Part shown: piece by piece, positions 22,033 to 34,245 of the stretch
How positions within the stretch are numbered: position 1 is the stretch's first letter
How the letters are laid out: each line of letters starts with the position of its first letter
From: Diospyros lotus
Taxonomy: Eukaryota > Streptophyta > Magnoliopsida > Ericales > Ebenaceae
Direction of reading: 5' to 3'
NCBI RefSeq assembly: GCF_014633365.1
Contig: NC_068339.1
Location: 1,245,001 to 1,309,000 of the forward strand
DNA length: 64,000 nt
Notes under the pieces: model-generated
Database searches by the model: none
What the model was told of the DNA's origin: nothing
Seen by the model: the letters and a program-made list of their open reading frames with translations, nothing else
Position numbers and translations under genes: made by a program

Positions 22033-24002
22033 TGATTAGTGGTTAATTTTGTAAAATTTTTGTTATAATTATACCCTTCTTTTGATCTTAAATATGGCTT
22101 AAATTAGATATTAATATATATTTTATGATTATATGCAAGTTTAAATTGAAAGATGAATGAAATGAAGTTCTAAAGTAAATAATAATAATATATAAAATTA
22201 TATATAATACATATACATCATTATATGCATGCATGTACTATATATATATAATATAATCTAATATATATATATATGTGCCATGTGTAATACATATATATAA
22301 TATATAATTTACTAATAACATTAAATTATTATTTTTTAGGCATGAAGAAATCAAGCCCATGAAGAATTCATATCCATGAAGAAATCAAATCCATGAAGAA
22401 ATCAAGCCCATAAAAAATCAAGCCCATGAAAAATTAAAGTCCATGAAGAATTCAAGCCCATGAAGAATTAAGGCCCAATTTGAGCAACCCATGGAAGATA
22501 TTATTTGGAGAAGGCCCAAGGATTATTTTTAATCCTAATGAAGATTAAAAACCAATTTATAGAAATCTATTTTTATTTTTTATGTGAGTGCTTTATTAGG
22601 TATGTATTTTAGCTAAAATCCATTTAACTATTAGGTGGATATTATAGCTAAAATTCATTTAATATTAGGTGTGTATTATAACTAAAATCCATTTAACTTT
22701 AAGTGTGTGAGTGCCCATTAGATATAATTATGTCTAATTGAATAATTGAAATTGTGTGGTTTGTATTGCATCTTGTGGCCTATAAATAGCTCACTTGATT
22801 GCATTTGTAAGTGTGATTATTATTCTTGAATCAAAGTTTAGTTATTTCCTTAGAATTCTCTCTTTAAGAATTGTTTTTGTTCTCTCTCATTTTCTTTAAT
22901 ATTTTCTCTTGTGATCTTACTTCCTTCATTTCTTATTTTAAATTCTTATGTCATTTATTATTACTTTATTATTCACCGCCTAAATGGACGGTTAGTTTAC
23001 TCTTTTAAATTTCTGTAATTTTTATTATTGTCATTTAATTGTTCACCGCCTAAATGGACGGTTAGTTTATGCCTTTAAATTCTTGCAATTTTAATTCTTG
23101 TATTTTAATTATCTACCGCCTAAATGGCTGGTTAGTTTCTTCTATTTTAATTCCTGTCATTTAAATTCTGTTATTTAAATTATGTCATTTAAATTCCTGT
23201 CAATTAATTTAATGGAGATGAGTAGCTAAATCTAATCTTGGGTTAAGGCAAGGATAGTGTCCAACGCCAATGATTCCCAAATAAAGCTACGCTTTAAATG
23301 AGTAACATTAGTTTAAACTTCAATATGAGTGTATTTTGATTATTGAAAAATCACTAGGTTTGGATTGGAGCGTAAGCCTAACTTAGAGCTTTCATGTCAT
23401 GCATGAGAGTTACTAGAACTGGAAACGCTATCATACCTAAACCCGGATGATTAATTTAGTTGTTTTGTGTATTAATTGTAATTGAATTTATGGTAGTTTC
23501 TTAAATTAGAATCCCGCATATCATGTATGGGGATTGCTTAAACTAGAGCTATCATTATCTTTAATTGCATTTAATAACAAACCCTCATATCTGAAATTAA
23601 ATTAATGTTGCTAATCTTTTATGCTTAAATTTGGGAATCAACGGGTTGGCACTGAAATTGTCTTAACTCAAGTACTATCCAATTTCATATTCTCACGTTC
23701 AGTATTTATTTTAACTTCTGTCTTGTTTTATTTTCTAGTATTTGTTATCTAAAAAACCATAAAAAATCATGTTATCCATCCATCTAAATGCGTGTGTGTG
23801 TGTGACATTCTTTTTCTTTTGCCATAAATAAATCTCTCAGTGGACGACCTGGATTCATCCAGAAAATATAAATTTAAATTTGGACTACAACTGCACTCGT
23901 ACACTGGCGAGTATAAACCTCTCACTAAAATAAAAAAATATATAAAAGTTTTATTATGATTTGTTTTTATTGTGTTTTAAATGCAGGGTGAGAGTGCAGT
24001 CA
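22033..24002 (+). repeat. 3' LTR of the LOG-carrying retrotransposon
   Basis: The 1,970-bp LTR is nearly identical to 14670-16701 apart from scattered substitutions (for example the fourth base), fewer CATGAAGAAATCAAGCC units and a missing AGCTAAAATCCATTT repeat. It ends GTGCAGTCA immediately before the ACTTC duplication. Confidence 0.9.
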
Positions 24003-25827
24003 ACTTCCAGTTGTTCTTTCGAAGCCCAAGAGGGTCCATTCGAATCTATTAAAGGAGATAAAGAAACTGGCGGAAGACACCAGCATTGCCGGCGCCGGAG
24101 AAGAAGGCCAGCGCGTGGCCTTCACACGCTACTTTCGCGCGTAGAGCCATGTGCCAGTGCGTGGGGGCATGTGCATGGGCCAAAAAATTAGGAAAAATCT
24201 CTAAATTCCTAGAAAAATGAGTCTCGATGTCCGTGCAAAAAGATTTGGATTTGGGATTTTCGATGTCTCGATTTTAGCATTAAAGAGCCTCATTTTGCAT
24301 GAAAACGCACCATCCGAGTAAGTTCAGTATTTTTCCTTTGAATTTCATAGCATATGATGAATTGTTGTGGAGTTAGATTTGAGAAAATAGTCCCGAGGTA
24401 TTTATTGGGATTTTTGGAAATGAAAAATGAAGGAAAATAGGAGAAAATAGAGCTTTGAGATATTTAGTGATAAAATATCATTTTTATGATTGAGGTGATC
24501 GAGATGATGTGATTTGTGCAACTTTTGAGAGTTGGCACGAAAATTGAGGTTTGGCACACATATCGAGGCGGTGCAGGCTTTTTGAGGTATCTTGATTTTT
24601 GGGCAAAAGGTGAGTGGTTTTCTCACAAGAACTTATATTTATGATATGATATTTTATATACATGCTATTTATGAATGCAATGTTCATTTTGTCATATTAC
24701 ATTGAAAAGTCGTGATATTTGCATGGCACGATATTATTGTCATATTGATATTTGTGCATGGGAATGAGATGTCGCCCCCAGAGTGTAGCTGTAATTCCCC
24801 CAGGGCATTGAGGGAATAACGTTAGGCTTATCCTGCAGAGATTCGGGATTTGCCTAGGATACATTAAAGGGCAAATGTCGTTCATGTTATTGCATCACGC
24901 ATTCATATATATGTTTTTGGACCCTCACTAGAAGTTTCATCTTCTAATGGGTTATGCCCCTGAAACATTCAACGTTCCAGTTTAGACTTGCAGCTTAGGC
25001 AATGAGCAAGTTGAGATATGACGGCACGTGATGGCGTGGCCAATGGATTCAGCGAGCTGACTCGGATATGTTTTAGCTGATGCTTTGTTGATGATTAGCC
25101 TTATTAGAATATTATGGATTCTTCATGTATTAAGGCTGTTAAAGATATGATGTAATATATGGTACATATTTTTTATGATATAATATAAGGTGAATTCAAG
25201 TATGTACTATATCAAGTTTTGATTATCGCTTTCGCATTGTAAATGATTTGCTAGGGGGGTTTCCTTTCGACATATGATATTTGATGTATGAGAAATGTAT
25301 AAGGAAAGGGAATATGCATGTATACGATGGGCCCCAGCACAGTGACACACCCTTTGAGAAGGCAGGGTGTTACAAAGAGGGCTTGTCTTAGTTCGTAGAT
25401 TTTTAGTCTTAAATGCCCACGCACTGCAAAATAATAATAATAACACTAAAATGAGCCAAAATATAGCCTAAAAATAAGATTTAATCCATAGAAAATTTTT
25501 AATGCTATCTAATTAACCTACCTCGTCTTTCAGATCTTCAATTACACGGAGAAAAATCAATTTTCTAAATTTTCTTTCTTTTTTCTCCCTTCTTCGCCGC
25601 TGCTTTGCGCCCGTTTCTTCTCCAATTTTGCTCTTTGTTTCTCTTCTAATTGATCTTCAATTTAAGCCTTAAATAACAGTAGAAATCGACCAAAAAACTT
25701 GGCCAATTTGGCCTTAGAATTCATGAAATTGGAAGAGGCGTGGAGGCTGCGGCACGGATGCACCAGGGCGCACCATGTGGCCGCCCATTGGCCAGTACTA
25801 ACGCCCCAAAACAACGCCGTTTTGGCC

Positions 25828-28502
25828 TGTAATATCCCAAAAGTTAAAAATAGATAATAATTATTCAAATCGATGTTTAAGGACATTAATGAATATTTGG
25901 GAATTGAAGAGGAAATGTTTATTTATGTAATTTTGAGGAAATAAGGAAATAATGATTTAATTTGTATTTTGGTGATTATTGAGTGTTTAAAGAAAATAAT
26001 TATTTATTGGGGAGTATTTGGGAAAATAATAAAATAAATTAATTTAGTGATTTTTGGAAATTGTGGGGTGAAAGTGAAATAAGAAGGAATTTGAGTTTGG
26101 GGGTGTGTGTAATTAAAGGAAATTGTGGGGGTTCAAATGTGATTTGCGAAATTGAGCTGGGATTACTTTAAAATTAATAGGAGGCATATTATGGTTGAAG
26201 ATGCGACTGGAGTGGACGGTCACGCGTGAGGGAGGCCAGGCAGGTGACGTGGGTTCGAGGCTGGGCGGACGTAGGCGCGCGCGCGAGGAAATTGGCTGAT
26301 TTTAATTAGCCTCTAGGCGCCTAAACGACATTGTTTTGGACTTGAGGTGGTGGCCTTCTGCGCAGCCCAGCGGCTGCCAAGTGGCCGTGCCTCAGCCGCT
26401 CGTTTTGCCTCAAATTAAGCCCGATTTCTGGCATTCTTTTTGCATCAGATCAGCCAGCAAAATTGGGAGAAAAGCAGCGTGCGCACGGGAGAAAAATTGG
26501 GAGATTTTGGGGGAAAAATCAAGATTTAATCAAGTTTAATTCAAGATTTAATTTTTCAGGTATGTAGAGAAGCTAGTAATAAATATTCTGTACAGTTGAA
26601 ATTTTGTTTAGAGGTCAATTTTATTAATTTTGACAAATTATTGCGGTGTTACAGTTTGTATAATTTTCATCACTTTGGGACAAAACAAGCTAAGGATATC
26701 TTCGTTAAGGCAAGTTCTTTATTCCCTCTACGATGTTCCTTTCGTTGTCAATCTATTTACTCTCCCTTCGTCTGTTTCGGCCCGTTTATTAATTATGGAG
26801 TTTTGAGTTGTTTGATTTAAATTTAAATTATTAAGCTGGCTTCGAGTTTATTAACGGAATTTAATTTAAATTAAATATAAGATTTGTTGGGATTTTATTT
26901 ACAGTGTGCCTATGTGGGATTTTAGATGGCTAAATTAATTATATTACACGGTTAGATTTAATTAATGTGAGCCACGAGTTTTATTAATCGTTATTAAACA
27001 TTTTACTTCGCAGCGGGAGTGCAAGTAAGGTAGGAAATGGCCGTGTAAAGGAAAGCTCTTAACCCTCTTCTCCTGTTCTTTAATTCCCGTGAGAGACCCC
27101 GTGATTTCCTGTATTTTATCCTCTCCCTTACTCTAATTCGGCGCATAGTCTTATTTGTTGAACTATTATTCATTTGTTTTAATTTAACTTAAATCCGAGG
27201 TTTTTATAATTTTATTCGTTGTGAGCCTACGGGGGTTTGTAACACCCCTACTCCTTTTGAGAATGATGTTGAACCTACCTGGGGACTGGGTTCTTAGACA
27301 TGCGGGTTTATTTATGATTTTCTCAAATTTATTTATGGTTCGGTTAGAGCTATCGAGCAGTGAGGCAGGGGTCGACTGTTTAGTGACATTGGGATAGACT
27401 ATTGGATAGCCCTGATGTGGACCATCGGGTGGACGCTCCTAGTCACTGGCCATTGACTGGTGCCGGGCACTGCTGACTAGCTCTTCCGGTATGTGATTTA
27501 CTGCATGATTATATACATTGTATTACTATTCATGATTTGATATGCACATGGGTACGGGTTGCATGTTGGGATATTCATTTATTAAGTATACTTGCACACG
27601 TACATTCTAGCTTGGTTAGGTTGCATCCAGCACGGGCATATGCATTGCGTGTGGTTTACTATGTGGGCGGAGCTTGGCCTGGTGCCTGGATGTATGGGCT
27701 CCAGTGTATCATGTTGATGTTCACTATGCCATTGCATTTTTATGTGCATTGCATGGCTACTGGTAGTATATAGTTCTTGGACGGGAGTACCGTTCCGAGG
27801 GAGCCTATGGCTCGGGTGTCAGGACTACCGACATGGACGGGTGACGGGAGTACAGACCCGGGATAGCGCGCGCAGGTTTGTTAGAGATACATGTTGCCTC
27901 TCAGGGCAGCGGCAGGTTGGTATGGGACTTGGGTGTCGTGTGTCTTGTGTGACCCCAATGACCGGTATGTGCTTTTATTATGTTATACTATTGTGTTGTA
28001 GCGTCTCATGGCTTGTGTGTACATGGGGTTTATTTTGGGGGGAATTTATTGGATTTATACAGCTTTCAGCCTTTATTTCTTTATGCTTGCTGAGTCTCTC
28101 GACTCACTTTGCCTTCCATCATTTCAGGTAGTGGCAGCGTGGGCCATGGCAAGAGAGTCAGCTTTTAGTGGCAGAGTCGGTATGGTGTACAGGCAGTCCC
28201 ATCAATCCCTGTCAACTTTGATGGTTGAGTAGGATTTACTCTATTATTTTTACTGTGTCAGGTCATCTCTCGAGTCTCGTGTATATTGGCACAGGAGTTG
28301 TTTTCATTTATTGATCTTATGACTGTTGTGCTAGCGGTGTTCCTGTAATGCATGCATATGTTTAGATTTGCTTTCGTTGCTCTCATTTTTGAGTATGCAT
28401 GCCAGGGTGGTTTTGGTCTCGTATTAATTCTTTTTCCCTTTCCGTAGGCGCTCTCGTTCGGATAGTCCGAGTGGTTGGGATATCCGGGAGGGGGTGCTTA
28501 CA
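25828..28502 (+). repeat. Nested solo LTR, 2.67 kb, Tekay-like, duplication TGGCC
   Basis: The ends are TGTAATATCCCAAAAG and GAGGGGGTGCTTACA. Perfect TGGCC duplications lie at 25823-25827 and 28503-28507. It is inverted relative to the surrounding LTR at 11925-28964, to which it is related. A CTCTCGACTCAC ... CATTTCAGGTAGTGGC block near 28095-28133 recurs in reverse at 12288-12335. The interior has no genuine coding frame. Confidence 0.87.
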
Positions 28503-29416
28503 TGGCCACCCCTTGCTGCCCAAAAATTATTCCTTCTTCCCCCCACACGCATGCCTCCCCGCGGATCGAACCTGTGACCTTGCCCAAACCTTCCTCGCTC
28601 GCGACCACTCAGCTAGCCACCATCCTCAATCATATATGTGCACCAAATTAACTTTAAAGTGACTCTCGGCCACTTTCGAATTTTACCTTTTAACCCCATA
28701 ACTTCCGAAAATGCCACATACACCCCAAACTCCCATTCCCCTCTATTACACTTATACTCCAAACATTCCTAAAAATTCACCGAATTAATTCCATAATTAT
28801 TTCCATAAATATTTTCAAATAATTTAATTAATTACCCTTAATTACCTATTTCCTCAAAACAACATAAATTATTATTTTTTTTCCTTAAATCTCCAAATAC
28901 CTAATAATGACCTCAACACTGGATTTAATAATTAGTATTTATCTCCAAAATTCAGGATGTTACACAATAAACTCTTAATAGCACTCCATTGTCTCTTAAT
29001 GAAACTAAGGCCTTCGTAAACTTTAACGTCATGCCCTGTTAATTTTTAACGGTTCTCCAGACATGTTGATCATTTTCTTAACTCTTAACAGCATCCGGCA
29101 TCATTAATCCTCAATGATGAAGAACACATTAACAACAAAAGTTCACTAATCTGACGCGTTATCTAGTATGCGTGTGACTTTCTAGGTTTATAACCAAGAG
29201 GAGGTTGAATTGAGTTATTTAAAAATTAGTTTGAAACTTGAAATCTTTTTAAAACAAATAAGAATATAATGCAAATGAGGATTATTGAAATGTTTGAAAT
29301 AATAAATGAAACAAAAAGCATAAACAAGAGATGAAGATAATGATTTATAGTGGTTCGGCTTAAATCAAGTCTAATCCACTACCTTAACTCCTCACTAAGG
29401 ATTTTGTAAACCAACC

Positions 29417-30828
29417 TGTTGAGCCAACTTGCTCATATTAATTAAGTTTTGATGATTAACAAAAAAAGAATTTTTAATATACAAATTATAGTATTTTTGA
29501 TGATTAACAAAAAGAGTATTTTTTTTAAATATATTAATTGTAGTACCAAATTATTTTTTATTAATTTATAAAATAATTTTTTTTCATAGCATATGTATTA
29601 CTAAAAATATTATTTCTTATTAAAATATTTTTAAATATTTTTTAGATTAATTTATAAAATATTTTTCATAGCATATATTAAAAATATTTTTAAAAATATT
29701 TTATTAAATATTTTTTTATATATCATATGTATTATAAAAAATATTATTTTTTATTAATGTTTTAAAATATATTTTAGATTAACTTATATAATATTTTTAT
29801 ATCATATGTATTTCAAAAAGTATTTTAACAACTAGGTGCATGTGCTTAGGTTTGAACCCAAGATCTCCTATTTGTCCAAACCTTCTCTTGCTAGCTGATC
29901 TACAAGCCCTCTTGGGTATTTGAGTGCACATATTAATTTTAAATTATATTAAATTTTCCTGTTATAACGGTCAGATTTTTGACCATTGGAAAAGTGTCCA
30001 AAATAGCTATAAATACCCTCAAAACTCATTTTTTGAGTATTCAAATGCTTCCATTGCATATTCAAAGCACCCGAAAGCTCTTAAACGTTCTCAAGCAAAA
30101 TATTCAAGCAATTCAAAACTCTCAAAATATTATTACACATCCACCGAAGAGCCACAAGGTAAGAGGAAAAAAGTTCTTCAAGTCTTCTACGATAAATCCA
30201 AACTTCTCTATTTGAGATTATAAATTTATTTATTTATTTAAATATTATTGCCTTGTATAATTTATTCTTAATTGCTTATTTGTGTCCAAGTGTGGTCAAA
30301 TTATTTGGAACATTTAAATTACCATTATGGATTGTATTGGTTTCCTAGAACCATTAAAATATTGGCGAATTTAGTTTTCAAGGTAAACTAGCAGTTGGAA
30401 GCTGTCAGAGACACAAACTGTCGACATATGAGATGGGTTAATCGACAGTTTCTAATTAAAATTAATTGCTAGTGGTTGTTTAAAACCTGTTGTAATTTAA
30501 CTGTGTATCTAGTTTTGAAGATGAACTAGTGTAAAAACCTTGGTAAAATTATTTTAGTGGAACTCCAAGGGTAGTTAAACCTTGGGAGAGTGGACTAGAT
30601 GTGTGTGAAGACACCGAACCACTATAAATTGTGTTATGCCTCATTGTATTTATTTTTATTATATCTTGTGACTTACGTTTATTATTAATCTCAAATATAA
30701 TTTATTATATTTATCAAATATATATTTTTCAGTAAAATCATTAATCAATAATATTTATTAAAATTGAGAAAAATTTTAATCACTCAATTCTCCCCCCTCT
30801 TGAATGGTCATACCCTAAGGGACCAACA
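29417..30828 (+). repeat. Copia solo LTR, 1.41 kb, near-perfect duplication
   Basis: The ends are TGTTGAGCCAACTTGC and GGGACCAACA, flanked by CAACC and CAATC (4 of 5). Removing it restores the SIRE LTR. Its end block CAATTCTCCCCCCTCTTG relates it to SIRE-like LTRs of another subfamily. It contains an 80-bp patch (30386-30465) nearly identical to 31835-31914. Confidence 0.7.
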
Positions 30829-31206
30829 CAATCCACTATAACCTTCTACTTAAATCCAAGTAAGTCCTCTAGTCTAAGACTAGGAATTACAACCTCCTAT
30901 TTACAAAAGCAAGCTTTTTGGCTATACAAACTATAAAATACAAGAATTGAATAATAAATAAAAGATCTAAGAGATAAATTTCTTACTTACAGGATCTCTC
31001 AAAATACAAACAAGTCTTGAATGAATTGATACAAATTAAAATCAAAGCCTTGAAGAGAGAAAAAAGAAACATAATCAATATAAATACAAATGAGTATAAG
31101 ATGTAAGTTCAAATCACTTCATTCTTATACATTAGCCTCTTCAAGATCATCCTTGATTTGTATTTATAGGCATTCTACAAGTTGTCGATGTTCAGAATTG
31201 GTCGAC

Positions 31207-31787
31207 TGTGATTTATCGGCCTGCACTGATAAAATAAACACGAATGCAAAGAAAAGAAACAAATAGCACAAATAACAAATGATACGCAAGAGAGTTTTTA
31301 CGTGGTTTAACCAGAATGATGCTTACTCCACGACTATTCTCTGATAATTTTGGTAGAGTAACAATATGCAATTGATCATGCCCATACAATGATTTTTTGA
31401 CTCCTATTTAAAGAGTGGGGTGTTTACAATTTGAATGACTTCTAAATATGGAAGGATAATATTATGGGGATAATATGTCCTTATCAGTTCCACAAAATCA
31501 GGAATAGATTTCGCATTATCAGGGATTTGGTTTGCTTTAGATAAGGTAGGCGAACATTGCCTTAGATTATTACGCGGCCTTTTTGTCTTACGAGCTGATC
31601 GGATTGGCCAGCGAGCTAAAATCCTTGTTGGGAGCTCGCTTACTCTCGTTGTCTGGGCTCAGGTTTCAGCGATGTGCAACCTCTATGAGATGCCCTTGTC
31701 CTTAGGCCCATTAGGCTTTAAGAGGTTGGGTCGGCCTGCTCAGTATTGTCCAATCTATAAGAGGTGGTTCAGAAATTACCCATAACA
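31207..31787 (-). repeat. Copia-type LTR fragment inside the inverted SIRE LTR
   Basis: About 580 bp unrelated to the SIRE LTR. On the minus strand it runs TGTTATGGGTAATTTCTG to AAATCACA. It contains TTTTTACGTGGTTTAACCAG, a block common in plant copia LTRs. No clear target duplication was found, so the ends are approximate. Confidence 0.5.
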
Positions 31788-32794
31788 TAAGATTCAACCA
31801 AAAACTAGTTGTTTAAAGCTATTAGAGAACGAAAAACTAGCCGTTGGAAGCTATCAGAGACACAAACTGTCGACAGATGAGATGGGTTAATCTACAGTTT
31901 CTAATTAAAATTAAAGACTTAGTCGACAGATTCGTAAAAATTGTCGACATATGCCTTTACACATATACTATCTATTGACAAATGTTCTTCAAACTGTCGA
32001 TAGTTTCAAGGCATTCTAAAAACAAGCTTTCTAACTGTCAACATAATCCTAGAGGACTGTTGACAGTTTCATGTATTTTTCCAATGTTTGTCGACAAATG
32101 ATCTTAAATGCACTCAAAACTGATTTCCTTTGATTTAAAAGATATTTTATTAGAAATTTATATTAAATCAATTAAAAACATAATATTCCAAAATGTCATA
32201 GGAAATTTATCATAAGATATTTTGGCATTGAATTTAATTTTTATTTAACAATTTTTGATCAAATAGAAATACAATATTTCAGTTGTCATCAAGATATTTT
32301 GGCATTGAATTTAATTTCAATTCAATAATTTTTGATCAAATAGAAACATAATATTTCAATTGTTATCAAGATTTAATTGTATGATGAAATTAATTTTGGT
32401 ATTTAATAAATTATATAAAAGAAATTTAGAGCACCAAGTGAATGCAAAATAATAAAGTAATTCCATCATAAAATATAATTGAATTTCATCATTAAAATTG
32501 TATCAAAGACAAAAACATCAATCTATAAAGAGCATGCATGGTCTTTTGCCTTTGAAAATGTTTTGCTTCATTTATTTAATGGTTCAAAACCAATTTGAAA
32601 AAATCATTTGGAAAATTTTATCATAATACATGTTTGAGCAAATTTTCATCTATAGAAAATTATAGATTATTTGATTTTCAATTTAACAAATCACTTCAAA
32701 TTGATTTTTATTTTCAAATCATATAATTTGATTTAGAGTATAAAACCATTTGATATTTTTTATCATCAAAATTAAAGACAAGAGTAAAACATCA

Positions 32795-32870
32795 TTCTCC
32801 CCTAAAATCAATTTTCACATATATCTCTCCCCCTTTTATCATAAATCAAAAATGTTAAGGAAAATGAATT
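32795..32870 (-). mobile_element. Short internal remnant of the inverted SIRE element
   Basis: This matches the reverse complement of the purine-rich stretch at 2665-2748 next to the LTR. The rest of the element is missing. Confidence 0.55.
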
Positions 32871-34245
32871 ATTCTATTTGACTATTGATTCTAGGTTTAG
32901 CAGTGTTAAGGAAAATGAATAAATTATGCCGGATCATCATGATTGTTGAAATATATGCTTCTTGACAAAATTCATGGGATTTTGTGATTATGCATGATTG
33001 ATTATATGAGAATAATATTGTGATTATTTCTCAAAACTAGGCATAAATAGAGTTGAAGTAAAATGGGACGATAAAAAAAAAAATTGTCATTACTATTTGA
33101 TATGCGCACAAAAATCAATAAAGAGATTATGGGTTGGGTTTGTAAATAAGAATAAAAATTGCTCGAAAAATGAAAGTCAAAAAAGATTCCCTCGCAACAT
33201 ACTAAGAGGCTCTCAGTTATAACCGAGAGACTTTTGGTTCATTGGTTGCGGCCACCATTGGGTGGCCAAACTGAGAGGCTCTCGGGTCGACTTTTCTTTT
33301 ATTTAAGGGGGCCTCTCACCCTCTCTCTCTCGTTTGGATTAAGGGGGGGCTAAGAGCCCCCTCTTATTTATTTAATTAAGGGGGCCCTCTCAGCCCCCCT
33401 TCTTTATTTAAGCTTAAGGAGCTGAGAATCTCCCGTCCTCTATTGTAAAAATTGCGAGGCTCTTAGTTCTACTGAGATGCTCTTAGTTTAAGTTTTCTTC
33501 AAAATTTCGAGCAGAATATGCCGAGAATATGCCATTCAAGAAGTCCCAAATGGCTGCCACGTGTCCCCAAAAGAAATCTGGGATGACTGCCATATGTCTC
33601 TCACTCCCTCCTCTATAAATAGGTGGCTTGCCTTTTCATTTGGAGGAGGCATTTTTAGGGATAATGACTTTATTTTGCTCTCAAGCATTCCAAGGTTAGT
33701 CGGTTCTCAGGGGTCAGTCGATTCTTTAGGCCCAGTCGGTTCTTGGAGGCACCCAGTTCTTAAGACCCACTTGGTTCTTGGAGGCACTCAGTTCTCAAGA
33801 CCCACTCGGTTATTTGGACCCAATCGGTTATTTTGGGGCCAGTCGATTATTTCAATAATACTATTCATCAAGAAGTTATTATTCGCTAACAACTATTCAT
33901 TAATATGAACATGAGCATCGATGTACATATCGATAATATCATGCATATTATTTGCGACATATATTGGACATGTTTCTCAGAATGTTGTCTGACTTGGCCG
34001 TCAAAGGGCCCGTGTAGGAAACTTCCTCACATGATTTTCTAACTGTTGTTGTGCTCGCAGGTTAAATCCTAGCCGACTTGCCCTTAGCTTTGGAAGACCA
34101 ACCTATTGAAAATGCCTCAGGGTCCCACGTCATTTGTCATTCAAAGACCCTTTCAAGCACTTTGCATTGGAGATTTTGAAGACTATTCCAAGCCCATACC
34201 TTGTTGAATTCTAACTCCAACTCAATCCAAATCTGTCGAAGCCTT
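32871..34245 (+). repeat. Probable gypsy (Tat/Ogre-like) LTR fragment with minisatellite
   Basis: There is no coding frame. The stretch contains GC-rich inverted tracts (33290-33420, GGGGGCC/GGCCCC), a TATA-like CTATAAATAGG at about 33613 and a minisatellite of AGTCGGTTCTTGGAGGCAC-like units (33690-33850). A TTGTCTGACTTGGCCGTC ... GTGCTCGCAGGTT tail (33984-34064) resembles the 3' part of Tat/Ogre LTRs. The boundaries and family are uncertain. Confidence 0.4.

Larger units (their letters stand above)
14670..24002 (+). mobile_element. Complete non-autonomous Athila-derived retrotransposon carrying a LOG gene
   Basis: This 9,333-bp element has two highly similar LTRs and a perfect ACTTC target duplication at 14665-14669 and 24003-24007. 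It has an 18-nt primer site for tRNA-Asp and a purine tract before the 3' LTR. The 5.3-kb interior encodes, in order, a partial Athila-like Gag, an unrecognised Cys-rich frame and an intact LOG-type enzyme. No protease, reverse transcriptase, RNase H or integrase motif was found, so mobility would need proteins from a relative. High LTR similarity suggests a fairly recent insertion; the differences are a few substitutions and repeat-unit changes. Confidence 0.9.
13582..25374 (+). repeat. Nested solo LTR split by the LOG-carrying retrotransposon, duplication AAGAG
   Basis: The pieces are 13582-14669 and 24008-25374, about 2.46 kb. The ends TGTAATACCCGAGAAATT and GGCAGGGTGTTACA mirror the LTR at 5351-7906. 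Perfect AAGAG duplications lie at 13577-13581 and 25375-25379. A TATA-like CCTATAAATAAGC at about 14432 supports plus-strand sense. The break coincides exactly with the ACTTC duplication of the inserted retrotransposon. Confidence 0.87.
11925..28964 (-). repeat. Outer solo LTR of the nest (Tekay-like), split by two insertions
   Basis: The LTR consists of 11925-13576, 25380-25827 and 28508-28964, about 2.56 kb in all. The ends are TGTAAACACCCTCACC and GGATGTTACA. The inner breaks coincide with the target duplications of the two nested LTRs (AAGAG and TGGCC). The start is the reverse complement of the right end of the LTR at 25828-28502. Flanks CTATT and CAATA match only 3 of 5, so either the duplication has diverged or this is not a simple solo LTR. 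Confidence 0.75.
29173..32794 (-). repeat. SIRE-type copia LTR, inverted, with two insertions
   Basis: Pieces 29173-29416, 30829-31206 and 31788-32794 align with the reverse complement of the LTR at 2749-4411. The right end AGAGTAAAACATCA is the reverse of TGATGTTTTACTCT, and the left part shows the CCAAGAGGAGGTTGAATTG block. About 1.63 kb remains without the insertions. Purine-tract complement TTCTCCCC at 32795 shows this is the 3' LTR of a minus-strand element. Confidence 0.75.

Noticed and set aside
16490..23810. Periodic repeats as a CRISPR-like array
   Set aside because: The repeats are LTR minisatellites and GT runs in a plant nuclear genome. There is no regular repeat-spacer pattern.
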